DNA of 15,094 bases from Butyrivibrio sp. (GTDB lineage Bacteria > Bacillota_A > Clostridia > Lachnospirales > Lachnospiraceae), in contig JAILOW010000068.1 of the NCBI GenBank assembly GCA_024690635.1, forward strand, positions 1-15,094, read 5' to 3'. This document shows, one piece after another, positions 1 through 8,093 of the stretch (position 1 is the first letter of the stretch; every line of letters starts with the position of its first letter). The notes beneath the pieces were generated by a model, which saw nothing but the letters and a program-made list of their open reading frames with translations, was not told the origin of the DNA and did no database searches. A program made the position numbers and the translations under genes.

Positions 1-1
1 T

Positions 2-2128
2 AACACAAGGAATCTGTCCATAGAGGCAGTTACAAAATCAAAAGAATATGATGCTGGGCCTCATACAGTTGCCGATACGGAGTATTCTATTGCTGCCGGA
101 AGTCTTGCAGACGGCGATTCCATCAGATCCATTGATGTTTATAACGCAGGAGAAGCTACAAGAGTAGGCGAAACTGAAAGCTCCAAAGCAAAGGATATTG
201 TTATCAAGAACAGCGCAAATGCTGATGTGACTAGTGACTATGCGGTTACATACATTGACGGAGAACTTACCTTTACAAAGAGAAGCATCACGATAACCGC
301 CAAGGATCACAACAAGACCTACGACGGAACTGCACTTACTGCAGGTGTTCCTTCCATCGTTATGTCTCTTTCCGATTCAAATAATAATTATTACACAGTA
401 GGAACACCCGGCCTTGCAACAGGCGATAAGGTTTCCAGCATTACTGTATCGGGAAGTCAGCTGACAAACGGAAGCAGCGATGCAACTCCTCAGGCAGCAC
501 GAATTGTGCACGCCGGAGTAGATGTAACAGGCTGCTATGATATTACTTATGTGCCAGGAACTCTTTCCGTACAAAAGAGAAACATAACCCTTACCGCTAA
601 AAACCATTCCAAGGTTTACGACGGAACACCTCTTTCCTACAGCGGAACCTATAACGCCGATGAATCTCTTTATACTATAGGCGGACAGGGACTTGGAGAA
701 GGCGATGAAGTTATTTCCTTTACGCTTACAGGAAGCATCACGGATGCGGGAGAAGCTCCTTTAGTTCCTTCAGATCTTTTGATCAAAGCAGGCGATGAGG
801 ACAGAACAGGTAACTACAACATCACCTATGTAAACGGCAAGGTGAAGGTTACAAATGCAGGTCTTACCGTGACTGCAAAAGAAATTAGCAAAGAGTACGA
901 CAAGGCTCCTCTTACCTATAGCGATAAGACTCTTTCTGAGAAGCTCGCTGCAGTAACTCTGACAGGCCTTAATGCAGGAGATGAAGTTACTGCCATCACT
1001 CTTACAGGAAGCATTACAAATGCAGGAGAAAGAGCACTTGTTCCTTCTGCAGTGACCATCAGCAGAGGCGGAGAGGATGTAACAGAAAGCTATACAATAA
1101 ACTATGTAAACGGAAAACTTATCATAGATAAGAGGCCCATAACCGTAACCGCAGCAAACACAAGTGGAATGTACGGAACGGCTCCTTCGACTCTTACCTA
1201 CACCATAACAGGCGGCTCTGAGGTAACAAGCGCAGATGCAGGTATAAGCCTTACCTGCAGCGCAAGAGCCACATCTGATGTGGGCGGCTATGATATCACT
1301 CCGGTTATTTCAAGTGCAAATTACGTGCTTACACCTGTTGTCGGAACCTATATGGTTACAGCAAGACCCATTATCATTCAGGCTAAGGATGCAACCGAGA
1401 AATACGTTCCCGGCATCAATCTTCAGAAAAACGGATATGAAATAGCCTCCGGTTCACTGGCATCAGGCGATGCGATAGAGAGCGTCACTGTAACAGGAAA
1501 CCTTGATACGGTTGGAAGTGCCGCCAATGTGGCTTCTAATGCTGTTATCAAAAAGGGCTCCAGGGATGTGACAGGTAATTACCAAATAAGCTATTTTGAC
1601 GGAATGCTTACGGTAGAAAAGGGAATCCAGCAGATAATAGCTTCTGATAAGTCTGTAGAATACAACGGACAAAGCCATGATGCATCGGAAATTGAGAGAA
1701 AGCTTAAGTACGAAGATGATGTGACTATTGAAGTTGAAAATCCCGATGATTCCATACTTACCGCAGGTGAGATGGAAGTTACCTTTAAAACAGCCGAGAC
1801 TGCACTGTTTATGGGTTCGACAAAGACTGTAAAACTCACAGTTACAAAGAGAGCCATAACCATAACGGCTGACTCTGCAAAAAAGACCTATGACGGTCAG
1901 CCTCTTACAAAAGAGAGCTATAAGGTTACAAAAGGAAGTCTTGCAGAGGGTGATGTTATTACCGAGGATTCACTTACAGTACGAGCTGATAATGAAGAAG
2001 GAAGTATCACAAAGCCCGGCAAGGTAGTGAACAAGATATCCGGTGATGCAGTTATCATGCATGACAATACGGACGTGTCCGGAAGCTACGAGATCACCTA
2101 TAAAGACGGAAAGCTCGTAGTAAAGAAA
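2..2128 (+). repeat. Tandem protein-coding repeats (MBG/YDG domains, about 8 units)
   Basis: Unit boundaries judged from the conserved strand after a K/R-rich junction fall near 284, 581, 860, 1136, 1367, 1622 and 1853, with a partial unit before 284. Spacing varies from about 231 to 297 bases. The units are clearly related in protein sequence (KTYDG, KVYDG, KEYDK and similar; then GDxVxSxTxTGS; then YxITYVxGxL). At base level they are diverged, with only short shared runs such as cttacaggaagcat near 725 and 1000. This indicates old duplications rather than recent expansion. Units near 1136 and 1622 are of a different MBG subtype from the others. Confidence 0.75.
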
Positions 2129-3256
2129 AAGGAAGTAAAGAGCGGATCAGATGACGGTTCCGATACAAAGGAATCCACCGTTGATCCCGGTAGCGTATCT
2201 CCAAAGAAGGGCGAGAAGGATCCTTCTGATAATAATGAAGAAGACAGCACTTCCGATCCCGGAAAGCAGCCGGGTAAAAAGAAAACTGATCCTGAAGAAG
2301 GTGGTAGTGACAGCGGCGGGTCAGACAGTGATAACGGACATTCATCCGGTTCCGAAACCGGCAACAAGGATAATGAGCCAGGTGATGAATCTGCGGAAGA
2401 TAAGGGTCTTGTAAAGTACATCGTTGGAACAAAGAGCGATGAAGAACTTGAGCCCTCAGACGGAAGCAGAAAAGAAGATATCGTTGACTGTGAAGTTGTG
2501 GATGCTGATATCGAGAGGATGATAGAAGAACTTCTTACTCTGGATGAGAAAGTAAGAGTTGAAAAATACAATCCTCTGAGATTCAGAGTTGAGGTTAAAA
2601 AGGACGAGCTTGTAAGAACCGATGATGTAGAAAACAGTATCAGAGAAAAGCTTCCCGAGAATTACAGGATAGTGGGAACCTTTGATGCAAGATTCTTTGT
2701 AAAGATCGGTGATGAAGCGGAAAAACTCATCGGCAAGAATTACAGCTCCGTAAAAACATCCTTCATGATCCCCGAAGAGATGTGGGATGATACTATGGTC
2801 GGCAAGTCACAGATCCTCAGGACCTACAGAGATGACAAGGGAAGGCTTGTGACAGAAGTTATCCTTGCTGAGGTTGAGGGACAGAGCGTTGTGATGGATG
2901 TGGACAACTTCTCCTCATATACACTTGTTACCGAAGCCATGGTTGTAACGGATGTGCATCATTGCTACATACACTGGCTGATACTTCTTCTCTTCTTTAT
3001 AGCAGTTCTGGATATCGTGGTCTTCTACCGAATTGGTAAGGATGATGAAAAAGATGGTAAGAAGGATAAGAAACCCGCAAGGATCAGACATTATGTGATC
3101 CTGATAGGACTTAACGGTCTTGGAATCGTGCTGGTATTCTTCGGATCCTGCTCATGGGATCTGTTCATGGCAGTTATCTCTGTTCTTGCCACAACGGCTC
3201 TTGAGACGCTGGAAAGACGCAGAAGAGAGAAAAACAGAAAAAGAAATGCGGCATAA
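2..3256 (+). CDS. MBG/YDG-repeat surface protein with C-terminal membrane anchor (5' end outside window)
   Basis: The frame is open from base 2, so the N-terminus and any signal peptide lie upstream; the GTG at 227 is internal. The visible part is about 1084 residues. It contains repeat units of about 75-100 residues, most opening with a strand like ITITAKDHNKTYDG and closing with YxITYVxGxLxVxKR, which is the pattern of MBG/YDG beta-sandwich domains. One unit (from about 1136) is of the other MBG type, with VGGYDITP and NYVLTP. After base 2128 comes a low-complexity linker rich in D, E, G, S and K, then a non-repeat domain ending in DNFSSYTLV, a common ending of Firmicute surface proteins. 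Next come a hydrophobic segment (about 2972-3034), a lysine-rich loop, one or two more hydrophobic segments, and a very basic tail (RRRREKNRKR). No LPXTG sorting signal is visible, so anchoring is probably by these membrane segments. A role in adhesion or cell-surface structure is inferred from the architecture; no ligand can be named. Confidence 0.85.
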   Translation, partial: NTRNLSIEAVTKSKEYDAGPHTVADTEYSIAAGSLADGDSIRSIDVYNAGEATRVGETESSKAKDIVIKNSANADVTSDYAVTYIDGELTFTKRSITITAKDHNKTYDGTALTAGVPSIVMSLSDSNNNYYTVGTPGLATGDKVSSITVSGSQLTNGSSDATPQAARIVHAGVDVTGCYDITYVPGTLSVQKRNITLTAKNHSKVYDGTPLSYSGTYNADESLYTIGGQGLGEGDEVISFTLTGSITDAGEAPLVPSDLLIKAGDEDRTGNYNITYVNGKVKVTNAGLTVTAKEISKEYDKAPLTYSDKTLSEKLAAVTLTGLNAGDEVTAITLTGSITNAGERALVPSAVTISRGGEDVTESYTINYVNGKLIIDKRPITVTAANTSGMYGTAPSTLTYTITGGSEVTSADAGISLTCSARATSDVGGYDITPVISSANYVLTPVVGTYMVTARPIIIQAKDATEKYVPGINLQKNGYEIASGSLASGDAIESVTVTGNLDTVGSAANVASNAVIKKGSRDVTGNYQISYFDGMLTVEKGIQQIIASDKSVEYNGQSHDASEIERKLKYEDDVTIEVENPDDSILTAGEMEVTFKTAETALFMGSTKTVKLTVTKRAITITADSAKKTYDGQPLTKESYKVTKGSLAEGDVITEDSLTVRADNEEGSITKPGKVVNKISGDAVIMHDNTDVSGSYEITYKDGKLVVKKKEVKSGSDDGSDTKESTVDPGSVSPKKGEKDPSDNNEEDSTSDPGKQPGKKKTDPEEGGSDSGGSDSDNGHSSGSETGNKDNEPGDESAEDKGLVKYIVGTKSDEELEPSDGSRKEDIVDCEVVDADIERMIEELLTLDEKVRVEKYNPLRFRVEVKKDELVRTDDVENSIREKLPENYRIVGTFDARFFVKIGDEAEKLIGKNYSSVKTSFMIPEEMWDDTMVGKSQILRTYRDDKGRLVTEVILAEVEGQSVVMDVDNFSSYTLVTEAMVVTDVHHCYIHWLILLLFFIAVLDIVVFYRIGKDDEKDGKKDKKPARIRHYVILIGLNGLGIVLVFFGSCSWDLFMAVISVLATTALETLERRRREKNRKRNAA

Positions 3257-3276
3257 ACCAGAATAACAGAGCATAA

Positions 3277-3321
3277 AAAAGAGGAGCACCTTTTATTTTA
3301 ATAAAGGGATGCTCCTCTTTT
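3277..3321. terminator. Bidirectional intrinsic terminator between convergent genes
   Basis: A perfect 12-bp inverted repeat, AAAAGAGGAGCA (3277-3288) with TGCTCCTCTTTT (3310-3321), extends inward through CC/GG and A-T pairs with a one-base bulge. The outer A/T ends give a T run on both strands. It lies 20 bases after the surface-protein stop and 12 bases after the typA stop, so it can serve both genes. Confidence 0.85.
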
Positions 3322-3333
3322 GATATGTCTTTA

Positions 3334-5172
3334 TTATTTTGCGTTGTTCTTAAATCCTGCTCTCTTTCTGAGGGTGGGATCAAGGATCCTCTTACGGATC
3401 CTAAGGCTTGTAGGTGTTACCTCCAAAAGCTCGTCATTGTCGATGAACTCAATGCACTGCTCAAGAGACATGATACGAGGGGGTACAAGGCGGAGAGCTT
3501 CGTCTGATGATGAAGTTCTGGTGTTGGTAAGGTGCTTGGTCTTGCAGACATTAACCTCAACGTCCTCACTCTTTCCGCTGGTTCCGATAACCATTCCGGA
3601 GTAAACCTTGTCGCCTGTCTTGATAAAGAGCAGACCTCTGTCCTGAGCATTAAAGAGACCGTAAGCAGTTGCCTCGCCTGTTTCGAATGCAATAAGGGAA
3701 CCGGTCTTTCTATAGTTCATATCGCCCTTATAAGGCGCATATCCGTCGAATATTGTATTGATGATACCATTACCCTTGGTATCTGTCATAAACTCGCCAC
3801 GATAGCCTATAAGGCCTCTGGAAGGGATATTGAACTCGATTCTGGTGTAACCGCCGTTTCCGGCACCCATGTTAACAAGTTCACCCTTTCTCTCGCCGAG
3901 CTTCTGGATAACGCTTCCTGAGAACTCATCGGGAACATCGATGTAGCATTTCTCCATGGGCTCAAGCTTGTGGCCGTTCTCATCGTAGTGATAGATAACT
4001 TCAGCCTTGCTGACAGCAAACTCAAAGCCTTCACGTCTCATGGTCTCGATAAGGACTGAGAGATGAAGCTCTCCTCTTCCTGAAACCTTGAAGGTCTCTG
4101 TTGAATCGGTATCTTCAACACGAAGAGATACGTCTGTGTTTAGCTCTTTATAAAGTCTGTCACGTATGTGACGGGAAGTAACATATTTGCCCTCCTGACC
4201 TGCAAGAGGAGAGTCGTTTACGATAAAGTTCATGGAAATTGTGGGCTCTGAGATCTTCTGGAAAGGAATGGCAACCTGATTGTCTACTGAGCAAAGGGTG
4301 TCACCGATCTTGAGATCCTCGATACCTGATATGGCTACGATGGAACCAATCTTTGCCTCCTGAACTTCCACTCTTCCAAGTCCGTCATACTCATAGAGCT
4401 TGCCGATCTTGGTCTTTATCTTACGCTCAGGATCGTGGTGGTTTACAACAACCACTTCCTGATTGACCTTTACTACACCGTTATCAACCTTACCTACGCC
4501 GATACGTCCTACATACTCGTTGTAGTCGATGGTGCTGATAAGTACCTGTGTGCTGGCTTCAGGATCGCCTACAGGAGCAGGGATGTAATTGATGATGGTA
4601 TCAAGAAGAGGCTTCATGTCAGTACCGGACTCTGTAAGTGAAAGAGATGAGGTACCTGCCTTGGCTGATGCAAATACGAAAGGACAGTCAAGCTGATTGT
4701 CGTCTGCGCCAAGATCCATTAAAAGCTCAAGAACTTCGTCGATTACATCCTTGGGACGAGCCTCGGGACGGTCGATCTTGTTGATACATACGATAACGGG
4801 AAGACCAAGATCCATGGCTTTGCCGAGAACGAATTTGGTCTGGGGCATGGGGCCTTCGAAAGCGTCAACTACAAGGATAACGCCGTTAACCATCTTGAGA
4901 ACTCGCTCTACCTCGCCGCCGAAATCTGCGTGGCCCGGAGTGTCGATGATGTTGATCTTGATATCTTTATAAGTAATGGCAGTATTCTTTGACATGATGG
5001 TGATGCCACGCTCACGCTCGATATCTCCCGAGTCCATGACACGCTCAACAACCTCGGCACCCTGACGGAAAACACCGCTTTGTTTGAGAAGTCCGTCAAC
5101 CAGCGTGGTCTTACCGTGGTCAACGTGGGCAATGATCGCTACGTTTCTGACATCGTTTCTTGTCTGCTTCAT
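3334..5172 (-). CDS. typA: Ribosome-associated translational GTPase TypA/BipA
   Basis: A 612-residue protein, close to the usual length of about 605-615. It is a translational GTPase of the EF-G/LepA superfamily that binds the 70S ribosome and supports ribosome assembly and stress or cold growth. The GTPase motifs are intact and in order: AHVDHGKTT (P-loop, residues 15-23), ERERGITI (switch I), [12 protein letters not shown] and SAKAG. The C-terminal half has the EF-G-like domains and the TypA-specific end, including [19 protein letters not shown] and [16 protein letters not shown]. The start is supported by AAGGAG (complement of 5178-5183) five bases before the ATG. It is monocistronic, with its own promoter upstream and a shared terminator just past the stop. 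The identification is secure; nothing is missing or fused. Confidence 0.97.
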   Translation of the reverse strand: MKQTRNDVRNVAIIAHVDHGKTTLVDGLLKQSGVFRQGAEVVERVMDSGDIERERGITIMSKNTAITYKDIKINIIDTPGHADFGGEVERVLKMVNGVILVVDAFEGPMPQTKFVLGKAMDLGLPVIVCINKIDRPEARPKDVIDEVLELLMDLGADDNQLDCPFVFASAKAGTSSLSLTESGTDMKPLLDTIINYIPAPVGDPEASTQVLISTIDYNEYVGRIGVGKVDNGVVKVNQEVVVVNHHDPERKIKTKIGKLYEYDGLGRVEVQEAKIGSIVAISGIEDLKIGDTLCSVDNQVAIPFQKISEPTISMNFIVNDSPLAGQEGKYVTSRHIRDRLYKELNTDVSLRVEDTDSTETFKVSGRGELHLSVLIETMRREGFEFAVSKAEVIYHYDENGHKLEPMEKCYIDVPDEFSGSVIQKLGERKGELVNMGAGNGGYTRIEFNIPSRGLIGYRGEFMTDTKGNGIINTIFDGYAPYKGDMNYRKTGSLIAFETGEATAYGLFNAQDRGLLFIKTGDKVYSGMVIGTSGKSEDVEVNVCKTKHLTNTRTSSSDEALRLVPPRIMSLEQCIEFIDNDELLEVTPTSLRIRKRILDPTLRKRAGFKNNAK

Positions 5173-5238
5173 AATTACTCCTTATTAAAAAACTAACTAC
5201 TTAATTAATGTAACGAATTTTGAACTGAAAACTAAAGC

Positions 5239-5267
5239 ATTATAGCACTTGATAAACAGCAGTTCAA
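5239..5267 (-). promoter_or_regulatory. Sigma-A promoter of typA
   Basis: On the minus strand, TTGAAC (complement of 5262-5267) and a perfect TATAAT (complement of 5239-5244) are separated by 17 bases. Transcription would start near 5232, leaving a leader of about 60 bases before the ATG at 5172. It is called from consensus match only. Confidence 0.7.
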
Positions 5268-5307
5268 CACATTTAATCATATTTTTATTCTAAGGTAATA
5301 GTATTTA

Positions 5308-5340
5308 ACAAGTGCGCACTTCAAGGGAAAAAGTGCTTGT
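5308..5340. other. Palindromic element between typA and dapA promoters
   Basis: A perfect 12-bp palindrome, aagtgcgcactt, sits at 5310-5321. A second half-site, aagtgc, at 5331-5336 can pair with gcactt (5316-5321), and acaa/ttgt (5308-5311 / 5337-5340) flank the whole. It lies just upstream of the dapA -35 region and about 40 bases upstream of the typA -35. It could be an operator for either gene, but no known regulator site was recognised. The rest of the 5173-5343 gap is AT-rich and shows no gene. Confidence 0.35.
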
Positions 5341-5343
5341 GTA

Positions 5344-5373
5344 TTGACACGGGGTTGACAGCTGTTGTAGTAT
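5344..5373 (+). promoter_or_regulatory. Probable promoter of the dapA operon
   Basis: A perfect -35 TTGACA (5344-5349) is followed after 18 bases by TAGTAT (5368-5373, 4 of 6 consensus), placing the start near 5380, just before the riboswitch P1 stem. A second TTGACA at 5355-5360 has only a poorly spaced -10 (TATAAA, 14 bases). The -10 assignment is therefore tentative, although a promoter here is very likely. Confidence 0.6.
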
Positions 5374-5382
5374 TTATAAAAC

Positions 5383-5544
5383 AGATAGAGGTTGCGTATT
5401 TAATGAGTAATCCCGCGTATGTGACAGGCACAGGTGATGCGGCATGAAAGGTGAATACGCCGAAAGGTTCATCTCCTGCAGGATGAATGCTTGGGCATAC
5501 AGTAAACAGCTGTATGACTGTCATCGCAAGATGGGGAGCTATCA
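5383..5544 (+). promoter_or_regulatory. Lysine riboswitch (L-box)
   Basis: The leader matches the lysine aptamer in conserved blocks and pairing. The blocks are AGAGGTTGCG (5387-5396), GCCGAAAGG (5459-5467), GACTGTCA (5516-5523) and GGGGAGCTATC (5533-5543). P1 pairs gatag (5384-5388) with ctatc (5539-5543). P2 pairs gcgtatt (5394-5400) with aatacgc (5454-5460). P3 is ttcatc...gatgaa, P4 is atacag...ctgtat, and P5 is catc-gcaa-gatg. In this family, lysine binding stabilises the aptamer and shuts off downstream genes. Here it sits 45 bases before an intrinsic terminator and ahead of dapA, so control by transcription attenuation is inferred. Confidence 0.93.
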
Positions 5545-5588
5545 AATATCATTTCCGGGTATGTTACCCGGGTATAATGTTTGTTCAC

Positions 5589-5629
5589 AACCCATCAGCT
5601 GCGTGTAGTTGATGGGTTATTCTTTTATT
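5589..5629 (+). terminator. Riboswitch-controlled terminator ahead of dapA
   Basis: aacccatca (5589-5597) pairs with tgatgggtt (5610-5618), extended by a GU pair and two Watson-Crick pairs to a six-base loop, then attcttttatt. Its left arm cccatc (5591-5596) is also complementary to gatggg (5530-5535) in the 3' strand of aptamer P5, giving a plausible antiterminator when lysine is absent. A separate strong hairpin, ccgggta (5555-5561) with tacccgg (5565-5571), lies between aptamer and terminator. Confidence 0.8.
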
Positions 5630-5650
5630 CAAAACCAGAAGGAGGTTTCT

Positions 5651-6535
5651 ATGGCAGTATTTAAAGGAGCAGGCGTTGCGATCGCAACTCCGTTTTTTGA
5701 AAACGGTGAGGTAAATTACGAGGAATTCGGAAGGCTCATTGACTTCCAGATCGAGAACGGATCAGATGCCATCATCGTCTGCGGTACTACAGGCGAAGCG
5801 GCAACCATGAGCGAAGAAGAGCACATGGATGTTGTTAAGTATTGTATAGACAAGGTAAACAAGAGGATTCCCGTTATTGCAGGAACCGGTTCTAACTGTA
5901 CTGAGACAGCTGTAAAGCTTTCCAGGATCGCTGAGGAATACGGCGCAGATGCTGTTTTGCAGGTAACTCCTTATTACAACAAGGCTACACAGGGCGGACT
6001 TATAGCTCACTTTGGTGCTGTGGCCGAGGCTATAAATATTCCCATTATCCTCTATAACGTACCCAGCAGAACAGGCTGCAATCTTTTGCCTGAGACAGCT
6101 GTAAAGCTCTGCAAAGAGTATAAAAACATCGTTGGTATCAAGGATGCCACAGGAAATATCGCACAGACTACCAGAATGATGCAGCTTGCACAGGGATGCA
6201 TCGACCTTTACTCAGGCAATGATGACGAGATCGTGCCTATTATGTCTGTTGGCGGAATCGGTGTTATTTCAGTCCTTTCAAATGTTGCACCCAGGCAGAC
6301 CCACGAGATCTGCCAGAAATGTCTTGAGGGTGATTTTGCAGCAGCAAGAGAGCTTCAGTTCAAGGCAGTTCCCCTTGTTAAGGCTCTTTTCTCCGAGGTT
6401 AATCCAATTCCTGTAAAGAGCGCTCTTAATATGATCGGATTTGAGGCAGGCCCTCTTCGTCTTCCTCTTACCGAGATGGAAGATGCAAACAAGGAAAAGC
6501 TTAGAGAAGAAATGAAGGCCTATGGGCTTATCTGA
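5651..6535 (+). CDS. dapA: 4-hydroxy-tetrahydrodipicolinate synthase
   Basis: DapA condenses pyruvate with aspartate semialdehyde, the first committed step to diaminopimelate (for peptidoglycan) and lysine. The protein is 294 residues, normal for the family. The TIM-barrel landmarks are all present: GTTGE with Thr46/Thr47, TPYYNK with Tyr109, YNVPSRTG with Tyr135 and Arg140, and the Schiff-base Lys164 in GIKDA. The ATG at 5651 is chosen because AGAAGGAGG (5638-5646) lies just upstream. An in-frame ATG at 5609 falls inside the terminator hairpin and would add 14 residues that do not belong to the family. It is the first gene of a dapA-dapB-hisA operon and is under the lysine riboswitch, which fits feedback control by the pathway product. 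Confidence 0.97.
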   Translation: MAVFKGAGVAIATPFFENGEVNYEEFGRLIDFQIENGSDAIIVCGTTGEAATMSEEEHMDVVKYCIDKVNKRIPVIAGTGSNCTETAVKLSRIAEEYGADAVLQVTPYYNKATQGGLIAHFGAVAEAINIPIILYNVPSRTGCNLLPETAVKLCKEYKNIVGIKDATGNIAQTTRMMQLAQGCIDLYSGNDDEIVPIMSVGGIGVISVLSNVAPRQTHEICQKCLEGDFAAARELQFKAVPLVKALFSEVNPIPVKSALNMIGFEAGPLRLPLTEMEDANKEKLREEMKAYGLI

Positions 6536-6553
6536 TAAAAGGAGCCGAAGATA

Positions 6554-7309
6554 ATGACAAAGATGATAATGCACGGCTGTAACGGCCGTATGGGACATGC
6601 TATTTCAGATCTTGTGAAGGCTGATGCTGGCATTGAGATCGTAGCAGGCGTTGATGCCTTCGGAGAGAGCGCTTACGACTATCCGGTATTTAAGAGCCTC
6701 TCAGAATGTAATGTGGAAGCGGATGTTGTGGTTGATTTTTCAAGCGCATCAGCTGTAGACGGACTTCTTGACTTTTGCGTATCCAAAAACCTTCCGGTTG
6801 TTCTTTGCTCCACAGGCCTTAGCGATGATCAGCTTAAAAAGGTAAAAGAAACTTCTGAAAAGATCGCAGTACTTAAATCTGCAAATATGTCTGTTGGCGT
6901 GAATATCCTTATGAAGGTACTTTCCGAGATATCTCCTGTCCTTGCGGCAGCAGGCTTTGACATTGAAATAGTTGAAAAGCATCACAACCAAAAGCTTGAT
7001 GCTCCCAGCGGAACAGCAATCGCTCTTGCTGACAGCATCAACGATTCTCTTTCCGAAAAGTGCGAATATGTTTATGACAGGAGTACAAGGAGAGAAAAAA
7101 GACCTGAAAAAGAGATTGGAATCTCTGCGGTCCGCGGTGGTACAATAGTAGGTGACCATGACGTGATCTTCGCCGGATCCGACGAAGTCGTAACTCTTTC
7201 CCACAGAGCTTATTCAAGGGCGATCTTTGGAAAGGGCGCCATTGAGGCAGCCAAGTTCCTTGCAGGCAAAGCTGCGGGAATGTACGATATGTCGGATGTT
7301 ATAGGATAA
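6554..7309 (+). CDS. dapB: 4-hydroxy-tetrahydrodipicolinate reductase
   Basis: DapB reduces the DapA product to tetrahydrodipicolinate using NAD(P)H. The 251-residue protein has the N-terminal dinucleotide-binding glycine motif GCNGRMG (residues 8-14). It also has the substrate-binding and catalytic signature EKHHNQKLDAPSGTA, with His143, His144 and Lys147. The downstream RGGTIVGDHDVIF block is also typical of the family. It begins 18 bases after the dapA stop, with AGGAG about ten bases before the ATG, so the two are co-transcribed and both fall under the lysine riboswitch. Length and motifs are complete. The later diaminopimelate genes are not in this window. Confidence 0.96.
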   Translation: MTKMIMHGCNGRMGHAISDLVKADAGIEIVAGVDAFGESAYDYPVFKSLSECNVEADVVVDFSSASAVDGLLDFCVSKNLPVVLCSTGLSDDQLKKVKETSEKIAVLKSANMSVGVNILMKVLSEISPVLAAAGFDIEIVEKHHNQKLDAPSGTAIALADSINDSLSEKCEYVYDRSTRREKRPEKEIGISAVRGGTIVGDHDVIFAGSDEVVTLSHRAYSRAIFGKGAIEAAKFLAGKAAGMYDMSDVIG

Positions 7310-7314
7310 AAACC

Positions 7315-8088
7315 ATGAAACTCAGACCCTGCATTGATATCCATAACGGAAAAGTAAAACAGATAGTGGGCGCGAGCCTTTCGGATAAAGATAACAGCGC
7401 TTTTGAGAACTTTGTTTCTGACAGAGGTGCTGCTTTTTATGCCCGTATGTATCGCGAGATGGGGCTTTCCGGAGGCCATATCATTCTTTTGAACCCATCT
7501 GACAGCCTTTATTATGAGATATCAAAAAGGCAGGGAATCGAAGCGCTTTCGGCGACTCCGGGGCTCCTTCAGATAGGCGGCGGTATAAACAACGAAAATG
7601 CTGCTGAGTTCATTGACGCGGGAGCATCCCATGTCATCGTAACTTCCTATGTATTTAAAAACGGCCGTATAGGGATCAATAATCTCAAGCGCCTGGTCAA
7701 GGCTGTGGGAAGCGAGAGAGTGGTTCTTGATCTTTCCTGCAAGAAAAAAGGCGACAGCTACTATATTGTCACAGACAGATGGCAGAAGTTTACGGATGTG
7801 GAGCTGTCACTTGAGACTATGGATGAGCTCTCCGGATACTGCGATGAGTTTTTGGTGCACGCAGCGGACGTGGAGGGCAAACAGAGTGGCATCGAAAAAG
7901 AAGTGGCGGGTATCCTTGGAAAATGGGGAAAAAAGCCCGTTACCTATGCGGGAGGTATCAAGAGCCTTTCCGACATAGAGCTTCTTAAAAAAGAAGGGAA
8001 GGGAAAGCTTGATGTTACCGTGGGCAGTGCCCTTGATATCTTTGGCGGTAGCCTTTCCATAAAAGATGTGATAGATGCATGTAAATAA
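7315..8088 (+). CDS. hisA: ProFAR isomerase HisA, eukaryotic (HIS6-like) type
   Basis: HisA isomerises ProFAR to PRFAR in histidine synthesis. This 257-residue protein follows the fungal HIS6 pattern closely, from memory of that family. Shared blocks are CIDIHNGKVKQIVG, NFVSDR, LQIGGGIN, VIVTSYVF, DLSCKKKGD, WQKFTD, EFLVHAADVEGKQSGI, YAGGIKS and GSALDIFGG. Ordinary bacterial HisA has different sequences at most of these points. The expected catalytic aspartates are Asp8 (CID) and Asp139 (VVLDLSC). The ATG lies five bases after the dapB stop with only a weak ribosome site, so translation is probably coupled to dapB. No other histidine gene is present, so the gene sits in a lysine-controlled operon away from any his cluster. 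Lateral origin or an old eukaryote-like lineage is possible. Function as HisA is well supported; its place in lysine regulation is inference. Confidence 0.9.
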   Translation: MKLRPCIDIHNGKVKQIVGASLSDKDNSAFENFVSDRGAAFYARMYREMGLSGGHIILLNPSDSLYYEISKRQGIEALSATPGLLQIGGGINNENAAEFIDAGASHVIVTSYVFKNGRIGINNLKRLVKAVGSERVVLDLSCKKKGDSYYIVTDRWQKFTDVELSLETMDELSGYCDEFLVHAADVEGKQSGIEKEVAGILGKWGKKPVTYAGGIKSLSDIELLKKEGKGKLDVTVGSALDIFGGSLSIKDVIDACK

Positions 8089-8093
8089 AAGAT

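Noticed and set aside
227..229. GTG as the start of the surface protein
   Set aside because: The frame is open to base 2 with a further recognisable repeat unit before it, so this is an internal codon.
284..2128. Possible CRISPR-like or DNA-level repeat array
   Set aside because: The periodicity is at protein level with unit lengths of about 231-297 bases and diverged DNA; there are no short identical repeats with unique spacers.
2098..2571. 157-residue minus-strand reading frame opposite the surface protein linker
   Set aside because: It is a shadow of the low-complexity acidic linker, giving a Ser/Pro/Leu-rich product with no start signal or recognisable domain.
3532..3921. 129-residue plus-strand reading frame opposite typA
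   Set aside because: It is antisense to the conserved typA C-terminal region, with no ribosome site and no family resemblance.
5355..5380. Second TTGACA with TATAAA as the dapA promoter
   Set aside because: The 14-base spacing is too short for a normal sigma-A promoter; the TTGACA at 5344 with an 18-base spacer is preferred, though not certain.
5609..5650. In-frame ATG giving dapA a 14-residue extension
   Set aside because: It lies inside the terminator stem, lacks a ribosome site, and adds residues absent from the family. The ATG at 5651 has a strong AGAAGGAGG.
6749..7204. 151-residue minus-strand reading frame inside dapB
   Set aside because: It lies wholly opposite a conserved enzyme gene, is Cys/Phe/Lys-rich with no domain, and has no promoter or ribosome site.
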